Positions 17,511-25,250 of a stretch of DNA of 64,000 bases are shown here, piece by piece. Origin of the DNA: a bacterium (lineage in GTDB: Bacteria; Planctomycetota; Planctomycetia; Isosphaerales; Isosphaeraceae). The notes under the pieces were generated by a model that saw only the letters and a list, made by a program, of their open reading frames with translations, had not been told where the DNA came from and searched no databases. Each line of letters starts with the position of its first letter. Within the stretch, counting starts at the first letter, position 1. The position numbers and the translations under genes are program-made. The stretch is taken from the NCBI GenBank assembly GCA_016125085.1, contig WGMM01000009.1, forward strand, positions 62,001-126,000, written 5' to 3'.

Positions 17511-20265
17511 GGATCAGCCTCATTTCTCGCTCGAGCTCCTGCTCGGCTCGGACTTTCTTGAGCTGCCTGAGAGGGGCCATGCCGTTGGCGAGTGCTGCGA
17601 CAGCCGTGACATTGTTCATGAACACGCTGACCATCACGCCGAACCCAAGAGTGAAGGCGCCGACGATCGTCATCGCATTGGGAATGATGATCATCGTCCA
17701 GCTGCGCTTGATGTTCCTGTCCAGGTTTCGGGCGATGTCCCTCAAGTCCAGCAGCTTCGCCAGCCCCTCTTCCATGAACACGATATTCGCCGTGTCCGTC
17801 GCGATCGTACTCGCTCCTCGCAAAGAGATCGAGACGTTTGCCTTTTTCAGGGCGATCGAATCGTTGATGCCGTCACCGACGAAACAGACCTTGCGGCCTT
17901 CATCCTGCAGTTTCGCGACGTAATCGGCCTTGTCCTGCGGCAGAACCTGGGCGAAGTATCGATCCATGCCCAGAGCTTCGGCCAGTTTGCGTGTCGGGGC
18001 TTCGTGGTCGCCGGAGATGATCGCGATATGCTTGATGCCCCGCTGCCTCAGTCCGGCGATGATCTCAAGAACCTCAGGACGAATCGCCGCCTGGAGCTCG
18101 ATCGCGCCAGCCAGGCGGTCGTCATCGGCCACCATCACCATCGTGTTGCCTTCGTCATGGGCGGCATCCTGGGCAGCACGAATTTCAGCCGGGATATCGA
18201 TGCCTTCCATGGTCATGTATCGCGGACTGCCGACCCGGATCGTTCGGCCTTCGATACGAACCCGAATTCCGAAACCCACGGCATAATGCGAATCATCGAC
18301 GACGGGCAGGTCGAGGTTCATTTCCTCGAACTTGTGCAGGATCGCTTTCGCGATCGGGTGCGAGAAGCGGTATTCAGCCGCGGCGGCCCACGCCATGACC
18401 TGATTTTCGTCGTAGCCGTCTGCCGAGAAGATCCGGCCGACTTCCGGGCGCTCGCGCGTCAGCGTGCCGGTTTTGTCGAACAGGAACGTATCGACTTCGT
18501 TGAGTTGCTCCAGAGCGCGGCCATCCTTGATCAGAATGCCCTTCTGCGCGGCAAGCGCCAGGCTCGAGAGCAAAGCCAGCGGCGCCGCCATGCGGATGCC
18601 CGTGCCGAAGTCGCTGTTGAGAACCGCGATGGCACCCGCCGGGCCCATCGTGGCCAGAGCCGTTCCACCCAGGGCGAGCGTTGGGATCACGGCCTTGTCC
18701 GCAAGCTGTTCGCCTTTGTTCTGCGACGTCAGCTTGTAACCGGCCGTATCGTTGAGGATCTTGCCGATCTTGGCCGAAGCCGTTTCGGAACCAGAGCTTT
18801 CCACCTGGATTTCGATCTTGCCGGCCACCATTACGGTCGATGCGAAGACGCGGTCGCCGACGCTTTTCTCGGCCGGAGTCGATTCGCCAGTCAGTGCATG
18901 CTGGTCGATCATGGCCATGCCGGTCTGAACGACACCGTCCACAGGGACCGTTTCGCCTGTGTTGACGACGACGATGTCGCCGGGGCGAAGCTTGTCCACC
19001 GCGACCTGAACTTCCACGCCGTCCTTCAGCAGCCACACGAATCTGGGCTGTTTGCCGAAGGCCGTCATAAGCATTTTCTTCGAATCGTCCTGCGTCTTGC
19101 GGACGAGCAGCCGACCGAGCGACAAACACCAGCACAACACGGCACCGGCGAAAATGGACGACGTCGCCAGACAGCCGACGACCACGATCGAGTCCAGAAC
19201 GTCCACCCCCAGACGTTTTTCCTCGAAAAGGGTCTTATACGCCTCTTTGAATGTCGTGATTGAGCAATAGGCGAGCAGCACCGCACCGACGGGAAGAAGC
19301 GCCGGAAACGCGAACTGGGCGAGGGCCGCGATGGCGACGCCGCCCGTTGCGATCGGCAGTTGCAGGTCAAGCTTGTCCAGCCGTGCCGGTACGTCCGCTG
19401 CCACGATCGCGTGATCAAGCAACTCAAGAACTTGCTCACGTCGAATCTGGCGCGGGTCGTAAGTCAGGGAAAGCGAGGCCGTGAGCGGGCTGGTCTTGTA
19501 GCTGTCCACACCGAGCACGCTCATCAATTCGCGCTCGATGACCTGACAGACTTCCTTGCGTCTATAAAGTGCCGTATTGCGCAGCTTCAGCTTGCCGGGA
19601 GAATCCATAAGGATTTCCCACGCGGTGACCAGTTCGCCATTCTTGTTGAAAGAAAGGATGTGAGGATTGGATCGAGGCTTCAATTCGCCGGCTGGCACTT
19701 CACCGGGATCGGCCTGTGAATTCAGATCATGCGGCCAAAGGCGGTCGAGCCATTCAGGCCGACGCATTTTCGGATGGGTTTCGCGATGTCGGTCGCGTAC
19801 GAACGCCGGATCTTGAACTTCATTCGCTCGTGAATCGTGCACTGCATCGTTCTGATCGCCCGCGGCGGATTCGGATGCGATCTTGTGATCATCCCCCGTC
19901 AGGAGAGCCGTCGAGGTCGACGAATCCTCTCCTTCGCCTATGGCAGATTTGTGCGATCGTGCTGCGCCGCTTGTCTGGCGATATGACTGTTCCGGGAATT
20001 CCGAATCGGCTTCATCAGGTTTCGAAATCTCCTGAATGACGGCAGCCATGACCTGGTCGGCACGGCTTTTCCTCGAGTCGAAGTAGATCTCGGCACGCGA
20101 AACGCCGTCCCTGGATTTCCCGCGAATCGTGACTCGTTCGACGGTCATGACTCGCATCGCACGTTCCACGAACGTACGCGCTTTCGGCTCGGAAAGATCG
20201 CCGAACAGATATTCGCTTCGAATATCGATTCGGCCGACTGAAGGGAAGCGGATGCTAATGTCCAT
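17485..20265 (-). CDS. P1B-type (heavy-metal-like) ATPase without a CPC motif
   Basis: A 926-residue P-type ATPase predicted to pump a metal cation across a membrane. The order is a novel N-terminal domain (1-80, containing SEYLFGD), a polar unstructured linker (about 82-195), a degenerate HMA-like domain (205-290, SPGKLKLRNTALYRR) without the metal-binding CxxC, membrane helices, actuator TGES at 459-462, phosphorylation DKTGT at 597-601, the P1B-specific HP at 636-637, and the hinge GDGIND at 797-802. The membrane site normally CPC/SPC/TPC reads SDF at 551-553, so Cu, Zn or Cd specificity is unlikely. Ferrosome FezB ATPases (class P1B-6) are one comparison to test. It heads the tightly packed part of the operon. 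Confidence 0.9.
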   Translation of the reverse strand: MDISIRFPSVGRIDIRSEYLFGDLSEPKARTFVERAMRVMTVERVTIRGKSRDGVSRAEIYFDSRKSRADQVMAAVIQEISKPDEADSEFPEQSYRQTSGAARSHKSAIGEGEDSSTSTALLTGDDHKIASESAAGDQNDAVHDSRANEVQDPAFVRDRHRETHPKMRRPEWLDRLWPHDLNSQADPGEVPAGELKPRSNPHILSFNKNGELVTAWEILMDSPGKLKLRNTALYRRKEVCQVIERELMSVLGVDSYKTSPLTASLSLTYDPRQIRREQVLELLDHAIVAADVPARLDKLDLQLPIATGGVAIAALAQFAFPALLPVGAVLLAYCSITTFKEAYKTLFEEKRLGVDVLDSIVVVGCLATSSIFAGAVLCWCLSLGRLLVRKTQDDSKKMLMTAFGKQPRFVWLLKDGVEVQVAVDKLRPGDIVVVNTGETVPVDGVVQTGMAMIDQHALTGESTPAEKSVGDRVFASTVMVAGKIEIQVESSGSETASAKIGKILNDTAGYKLTSQNKGEQLADKAVIPTLALGGTALATMGPAGAIAVLNSDFGTGIRMAAPLALLSSLALAAQKGILIKDGRALEQLNEVDTFLFDKTGTLTRERPEVGRIFSADGYDENQVMAWAAAAEYRFSHPIAKAILHKFEEMNLDLPVVDDSHYAVGFGIRVRIEGRTIRVGSPRYMTMEGIDIPAEIRAAQDAAHDEGNTMVMVADDDRLAGAIELQAAIRPEVLEIIAGLRQRGIKHIAIISGDHEAPTRKLAEALGMDRYFAQVLPQDKADYVAKLQDEGRKVCFVGDGINDSIALKKANVSISLRGASTIATDTANIVFMEEGLAKLLDLRDIARNLDRNIKRSWTMIIIPNAMTIVGAFTLGFGVMVSVFMNNVTAVAALANGMAPLRQLKKVRAEQELEREMRLIHGFERKIV

Positions 20266-20429
20266 TTATTGCGTGTTCCAGAATGTTGTCTCAATCGGAT
20301 CGATCCGGACGCAGACTGAGCCATTGAGCGATCGGAATCCGCGCGAAGTATTCCGGAGCACGTCCGTAATTCTGAATCCTCGGTTGATCCTTGCGACGAT
20401 CCAGGGCATCTATTCGTACACTTGCGCGA

Positions 20430-20768
20430 TCAGGCCGCTTGATTCGGCTCGGAGCATGGAGATTCGTGCATGTTTCGGCCATCACGTTGAGAAATGGTCT
20501 GGGCCATCCGGGTGGCAGCTTCGAAACCGGCATGAAGCCCCGACTTCCCGGCATCCACGAAGCCGGGAGCGTTTTTGAGAAATTCCTCGACAGTCTCCGA
20601 GAGTTTGCGACCGATTTCGCTAGCCTGTGGCATGGCGGAATCCTCGCTGGACGACTGCTCGCGCAACGTGTCATACTGTTTTTTTAGCCATGGATACGCC
20701 GCGACAGCAGCGACTCCGGCAAGCAGTCCACCGGTGAAGAACATGGCTTCGGATCGAGTGACAGGCAT
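20430..20768 (-). CDS. Small single-pass membrane protein with amphipathic tail
   Basis: A 112-residue protein with one N-terminal transmembrane helix (FFTGGLLAGVAAVAAYPWL, about residues 9-27). A polar helical tail follows (EIGRKLSETVEEFLKNAPGF), and then FEAATRMAQTI. The layout resembles YtxH-type proteins, but I cannot confirm membership. The ATG was chosen for its GAGGAG box 9 nt upstream; an earlier ATG adds nine residues. It lies 164 nt upstream of the P-type ATPase on the same strand and is probably part of the same cluster. Confidence 0.65.
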   Translation of the reverse strand: MPVTRSEAMFFTGGLLAGVAAVAAYPWLKKQYDTLREQSSSEDSAMPQASEIGRKLSETVEEFLKNAPGFVDAGKSGLHAGFEAATRMAQTISQRDGRNMHESPCSEPNQAA

Positions 20769-20940
20769 GCGAAAGCACTCCTCGGAGTCCGGCATCGGCC
20801 GATAGAAAATCGGCCACTCGTGTCGGATTCGATCTGTACGATACGGAAAGACGTTCTGTTCGATTCCGGACGAAATTCACCAGCGCCGGATTTGAGAATC
20901 CGGTTCAGCTCAAATCCGAAATCTTGACCGGTTCGGGACT

Positions 20941-21267
20941 TCAGTCAGTTCCAGGGAGCGATTTCGCGCTCATGGCGGAGACAGCGTCACGAGCGGCCGC
21001 TGCGCCGTCGGTAAGTCCATGTACCAGGGCGTTGTTTTTCGGAATGTACTGGCCGACGAAGACCGTCGGAAACACGACACCATAGCTGATTGCGTAGCTG
21101 GTCGTGTAGGCCATACGCGAGAGGAACAGATTCACGCGCGGCACGGCACCCCGGGCGGAATCTGCGGCATCGGACATGCCGGACTTCGCGGCCTCGACCG
21201 CATTGGCCATCGCCTGGGCGACCCCGGCTAGCGGGTCTGCATTCGTCACTGTGGTGCCGTCGGACAT
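20941..21267 (-). CDS. Small alanine-rich membrane-associated protein
   Basis: A 108-residue protein, not recognised. Alanine-rich amphipathic helices (VAQAMANAVEAAKSGMSDAA and DGAAAARDAVSAMSAK) flank a central hydrophobic segment, roughly residues 50-75 (YTTSYAISYGVVFPTVFVG). The start has GAGG 7 nt upstream. It is the first gene in the direction of transcription of the minus-strand ATPase cluster, 172 nt before the single-pass protein. Helices around a short hydrophobic hairpin would suit membrane shaping or coating, but that is speculation. Confidence 0.65.
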   Translation of the reverse strand: MSDGTTVTNADPLAGVAQAMANAVEAAKSGMSDAADSARGAVPRVNLFLSRMAYTTSYAISYGVVFPTVFVGQYIPKNNALVHGLTDGAAAARDAVSAMSAKSLPGTD

Positions 21268-21664
21268 GGTCGAACCTCGGTAGTTTGACTCGATTAGGGG
21301 GTGTCCTTCAAAGTTTACTCCGAATTCCGTTCAGGCAAAATGATTTTATTCGACAGGGCAATTTGGATAAACAACTTCTTACGAATATGACGACTGTGTC
21401 GACGACGGGCTTAGCCGATTTCGGGTACTTCTGCGCGATTGTTCGAGCGGCTCAGCTGGCTGATATGCGGTTCCGCGATACGACGATATTTTGCTTCGAT
21501 CAGTTTCGAATCCGAATCCCGAAGGAATTCCCGTCTCAAGGCGACATCGCTTCGCGGTGCCGCCATCTTGTCCTCAAATCGCCACACAGGCAGAATGAAG
21601 ACAATACCGTACCGGAAACCGATCGTGTTCCGGATCATGACTTTCGCGGGGAAGGATCACGCAG
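21268..21664. other. Divergent intergenic region upstream of the ATPase cluster
   Basis: About 397 nt between the head of the minus-strand ATPase cluster and the plus-strand DUF1080 gene. No convincing gene is present. The segment near 21310-21370 is AT-rich (TTTTATTCGACAGGGCAATTTGG) and should hold the cluster promoter. I could not find a well-spaced -35/-10 pair or a recognisable metal-regulator operator. Confidence 0.45.
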
Positions 21665-22438
21665 ATGCATCGACGACGTTTTCTTCGCGAATCCGGCGGG
21701 TTCATGCTGGCTGCCGCCTGTGCGTCTGAAGTTCAGGCCACACAACCGGATGGCTGGATCGACCTGATGGGACCAAAAACGGATGGTCTCACCGCTTTCG
21801 CCAAGCCGACCGGATTCTGGAAACAGGCCCGTGATGTCGAGATGGACAAGTCCGATCCGCGCAAGATCGTCTGGAAGGAAGCGACGACACCGACGGGAAT
21901 CTGGGTGAACGGTCCGAACGGGCGGACGAATAACCTCGTCACCGCCGAAAAATTCGGAGATGTCGAAGTCGAGCTCGAATTCCTCGTCGCCAAGGGCTCG
22001 AACTCCGGCATCAAGTTGCAGGGACTCTACGAAATCCAGATCTTCGATTCGTTCGGCGTTCCCGCCGAAAAATTCGATGCTTCCGGCATGGGCGGAATCT
22101 ATCCCCGGGCCGAGCTCTTGCCGCGCTATCATCATATCGACAAAGGCTATCCGGCGAGTGTCAATGCTTCATTGCCGCCCGGACAATGGCAGTCGATGCA
22201 GGTCGTCTTTCGGGCTCCTCGATTCGACTCTACGAGCAAGAAGATCGAGCCCGCGAAATTCGAACGGGTGACGATCAACGGCAAACTCGTGCACGAAAAC
22301 AAGGTTCTTCCCACGCCAACCGGCCACGCCTACGTTCTCCCCGAAGTTCCTGTCGGACCGCTTTTTCTGCAGGGCGATCACGGTCCGGTCGCATTCCGCA
22401 ATGTCCGGATTCGCCGGTTGACGAACTCCATTTCCTGA
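21665..22438 (+). CDS. DUF1080 (3-keto-disaccharide hydrolase-like) secreted protein
   Basis: A 257-residue member of the DUF1080 family, a concanavalin-like jelly-roll fold common in planctomycetes and linked to 3-keto-glycoside hydrolysis. The signal MHRRRFLRESGGFMLAAAC is Tat-like. Family core motifs are FGDVEVELEFLVAKGSNSGI, YEIQIFDSFG and GPLFLQGDHGPVAFRNVRIR at the end. The start has AAGGA about 9 nt upstream. The aldehyde dehydrogenase gene follows after 82 nt, but no catabolic link is obvious. Substrate unknown. Confidence 0.88.
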   Translation: MHRRRFLRESGGFMLAAACASEVQATQPDGWIDLMGPKTDGLTAFAKPTGFWKQARDVEMDKSDPRKIVWKEATTPTGIWVNGPNGRTNNLVTAEKFGDVEVELEFLVAKGSNSGIKLQGLYEIQIFDSFGVPAEKFDASGMGGIYPRAELLPRYHHIDKGYPASVNASLPPGQWQSMQVVFRAPRFDSTSKKIEPAKFERVTINGKLVHENKVLPTPTGHAYVLPEVPVGPLFLQGDHGPVAFRNVRIRRLTNSIS

Positions 22439-22520
22439 ATCCGCTTCGACCACAGGTCCATTCTCTCAGTCACGATCCGCCGATAGCCGGCCCGATCGAT
22501 CCCCGGAGCCAGATCGCATC

Positions 22521-23996
22521 ATGTCCGCCACATTGACCGAAGCCGCCGTCGAATACCCGAAACAACGCCGCATGTACGTCGAAGGGGAATGGACGGACGC
22601 GATCGACGGAAACCGCCTGGATGTGATCAACCCGGCCGACGAATCGGTGCTGGCATCGGTCGCCCATGGCCGCCGCGCTGATGCCGACCGTGCCGTCGCA
22701 GCCGCCGTCAAAGCCTTCCCGGCCTGGAGCAAGACCACGGCCTACGAACGTGCCAAAATCCTCAAGACCGTCGCGGATCTCATCCGCACCCGTGCCGACG
22801 CCCTGGCCCGGACGATGACGATGGAACAGGGCAAGCCCGTGCCCGAAGCCAAGGCCGAAGTGATGCAGACGGCCGACACGTTCGAATGGTTCGCCGAAGA
22901 AGCCAAGCGGGCCTATGGCCGTATCATTCCGCCCTCTGTAGGCACCAAGCGGCACATGGCGATTTCGCACCCGGTTGGTGTCGTCGGCACGATTACGCCC
23001 TGGAATTTCCCGATGGCGCTGGCCAGCCGCAAGATCGCCCCGGCTCTGGCGGTGGGCTGCACTGTGGTCAGCCGCCCGGCCGATCAGACGCCCCTTTCGC
23101 TTATCGGGCTGTTCGAATGTCTGGCCGATGCCGGAATTCCTCCGGGAGTGGCCAACTTGTTCGTCGGTTCCAGCCGCGAATTCGCCGACGCCCTGTTCGA
23201 AGAGCCGGCCGTGCGCAAGGTCAGCTTCACTGGCTCCACGGAAGTCGGCAAGGCTCTGATTCGCCGCTCGGCTGACACGGTCAAGCGAATGAGCATGGAA
23301 CTCGGCGGGCACGCGCCCCTGATCGTCTTCCCTGACGCGGACGTCGCCCAGGTCGCCCAGGCGGCGGTCATCGGCAAATTCCGCAATAACGGCCAGGTCT
23401 GCATCAGCCCGTCGCGGTTCTTCCTGCACGAGAAGATCCGCAAAGACTTCACCGAAGCCGCCGTGGAATTCGCCCGGGGGCTGAAGATGGGCAACGGCCT
23501 GGAGCCTGGCACACAGGTCGGCCCGATGTTCGAAGCGAAAGCCCTGGCGAAGGCTCAGGAACTGGTGGACGACGCCCGGGCCAACGGTGCAGCCATCCTG
23601 ACCGGCGGTGCCCGCTCGACCCGGTTCGATAAAGGTTACTTCTACGAGCCGACGGTCATCTCTGACGTCGACCGGTCGATGCGTATTCTCAACGAAGAGC
23701 CGTTCGCCCCTGTGATGCCGCTCCTGGGCTTCGACAAGCTGGACGAGGTCATCGCCGCGGCCAACGACACGCCTTATGGCCTGGCGGCGTATGTCTTCAC
23801 GAACGACCTGACGATCGCCACGCGAATGGCTGAAGGGCTCGAAGCCGGCATCATCGGCATCAACGACCCCGTTCCAGCCACACCGCAATGCCCGTTCGGC
23901 GGCATGAAAGAATCAGGCCTGGGCCGCGAACTGGGCGTGGAAGGGCTGGAGAGTTATCTGGAAACGAAGTACGTGTCGATCGGCCTGAGGGGCTGA
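22521..23996 (+). CDS. NAD(P)-dependent aldehyde dehydrogenase, succinate-semialdehyde type
   Basis: A 491-residue cytoplasmic aldehyde dehydrogenase, closest in pattern to succinate-semialdehyde dehydrogenases. Visible motifs are TPWNFPMALASRKIAPALA (cofactor-binding loop), FTGSTEVGK, the general base in MELGGHAPLIVFPDADV, and the nucleophile Cys294 in NNGQVCISPSRF. Near the C terminus are NEEPFAPVMPL and FGGMKESGLGRELG. Length fits the family. No GABA transaminase is present, so the physiological substrate is uncertain and I give no symbol. Confidence 0.92.
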   Translation: MSATLTEAAVEYPKQRRMYVEGEWTDAIDGNRLDVINPADESVLASVAHGRRADADRAVAAAVKAFPAWSKTTAYERAKILKTVADLIRTRADALARTMTMEQGKPVPEAKAEVMQTADTFEWFAEEAKRAYGRIIPPSVGTKRHMAISHPVGVVGTITPWNFPMALASRKIAPALAVGCTVVSRPADQTPLSLIGLFECLADAGIPPGVANLFVGSSREFADALFEEPAVRKVSFTGSTEVGKALIRRSADTVKRMSMELGGHAPLIVFPDADVAQVAQAAVIGKFRNNGQVCISPSRFFLHEKIRKDFTEAAVEFARGLKMGNGLEPGTQVGPMFEAKALAKAQELVDDARANGAAILTGGARSTRFDKGYFYEPTVISDVDRSMRILNEEPFAPVMPLLGFDKLDEVIAAANDTPYGLAAYVFTNDLTIATRMAEGLEAGIIGINDPVPATPQCPFGGMKESGLGRELGVEGLESYLETKYVSIGLRG

Positions 23997-24381
23997 TCGG
24001 GATGCATTCATCGACGCGTCGATGGCTCGGCGCGTCGATCGATGGCCTGATCCATTCTTTCGATTCGAGCCTTCGAAGGGCAGGGGCTTTCTCTTTCCCG
24101 AATCGCCTGATCGCATCGATCGACTACGAATCGAGTATTCGACATATTGTCGGATGTTAAGGGGATTGATTATGTTCTGTCCGAAGACCGGCATGCCCTG
24201 GTCCGATCCTTCCTGTTCATCCTGATTGAGGGCCTCCTGGCCCAGAACGGCATCGCTTCGCTGGTCTTCGTGATTTCCTGAAGCCGGTTCCACAGGCTTT
24301 ACGCGATCATCGATCGACCGCATCACGCTTTGTCTCCACAGTCGAATTCCTTTCCTTCATTGCCTGAGGAATCTGCCGAAG
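23997..24381. other. Intergenic region with a 16-bp palindrome
   Basis: About 385 nt without a supported gene. Just after the dehydrogenase stop lies a perfect palindrome, CATCGACGCGTCGATG, at 24009-24024, followed by a related GCGCGTCGATCGATGG. These could be a regulator site or 3'-end structure. The rest shows nothing recognisable. Confidence 0.5.
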
Positions 24382-25155
24382 ATGTCGCAACTTCAAGACG
24401 CCGAAGCCCTGATCCGCCGAATCGAACGCCTCGAATCCGAATTGGGCCGAACCTCTCGCCGGCTTCGCACGACCTGGCTGGGCATTCTGGGGCTCTGTTT
24501 CTGCGGAATGGTACTGGCTTCCAGCCCGGCGGCTCAGGCTCAGTTCGGCATTACGCTTTCGTCTCTGAACACGAGGCTGATCGCCGTCGAGAACAAGACC
24601 GCGCCCTTGTCGTACAACGATACGAGCAAACTGCTGAGAATCACCGGCGCGAACGTCCAGATCGTCGATGGCACGGGGAGCACGAACAGCTCGTCACCCA
24701 TGGGAAATCTGATCGTCGGTTACAACGGCGAGCGTGGTTCCGGCAATGTGCGGACGGGATCGCATAACTTGATCCTGGGCGACGCCAATAATTACGCCGG
24801 AAGCGCCAATATCGTTTCGGGTTTCAGCAATGCGGCCAACGCCAATAACGCAGCCGTCATCGGAGGCGTAGGCAATTCCGCCAGCGGCGACGGATGTGCG
24901 ATCCTCAGCGGTCAGTCCAATACGGTCTCAGGACAGAACGCAACGATTACGGGTGGTGCGTTCAATTTCTCTTCCGGATTGACTTCATCCGTCAGTGGGG
25001 GATTGCAAAACCAGGCGACCAATACCGGCGCGAGTGTTTCGGGCGGCATTTCGAACACGGCCAGCGGTTTTTTCTCTTCAGTCAGCGGCGGCGATAGCCG
25101 TTCCGCAACCGGCACTTCGAACTGGGCTGCCGGTGGACTCAGTCAAACGAACTGA
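24382..25155 (+). CDS. Membrane-anchored protein with YadA-head-like Gly/Ser/Asn repeats
   Basis: A 257-residue protein. Residues 1-28 form a charged coiled coil (DAEALIRRIERLESELGR), then a hydrophobic segment (31-53) acts as membrane anchor or uncleaved signal. From about residue 125 on, the chain consists of degenerate 14-16-residue repeats such as SGGISNTASGFFSSVSGG and VIGGVGNSASGDG. These resemble the left-handed beta-roll head repeats of trimeric autotransporters, but no outer-membrane anchor domain is present. GAGGAA lies 9 nt before the ATG. It is probably a secreted or surface trimeric structure; ligand unknown. Confidence 0.7.
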   Translation: MSQLQDAEALIRRIERLESELGRTSRRLRTTWLGILGLCFCGMVLASSPAAQAQFGITLSSLNTRLIAVENKTAPLSYNDTSKLLRITGANVQIVDGTGSTNSSSPMGNLIVGYNGERGSGNVRTGSHNLILGDANNYAGSANIVSGFSNAANANNAAVIGGVGNSASGDGCAILSGQSNTVSGQNATITGGAFNFSSGLTSSVSGGLQNQATNTGASVSGGISNTASGFFSSVSGGDSRSATGTSNWAAGGLSQTN

Positions 25156-25213
25156 GTTCGAACTTCGACCGCTGCATTCGAAACGGTCGCGGAACCGTCA
25201 ATCGCAAATCGAC

Positions 25214-25244
25214 GAGTACGTCCTGGATTTTCCAGGACGTGCTC
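25214..25244. terminator. Bidirectional hairpin between convergent genes
   Basis: A 14-bp stem with one G-T pair, GAGTACGTCCTGGA / TCCAGGACGTGCTC, and a 3-nt loop. It sits between the stops of the plus-strand repeat protein and the minus-strand CLC gene, 6 nt from the latter. It can serve both transcripts, although neither side has a long T tract. Confidence 0.7.
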
Positions 25245-25250
25245 GCTCGA

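Noticed and set aside
17509..19263. A 584-codon plus-strand frame opposite the P-type ATPase
   Set aside because: The ATPase on the minus strand has DKTGT, TGES and GDGIND in order; the antisense composition (His/Arg/Asp-rich) is that of a shadow.
22470..23888. A 472-codon minus-strand frame opposite the aldehyde dehydrogenase
   Set aside because: The dehydrogenase has all family motifs in the other strand; the antisense product is Gly/Arg/His-rich without homology.
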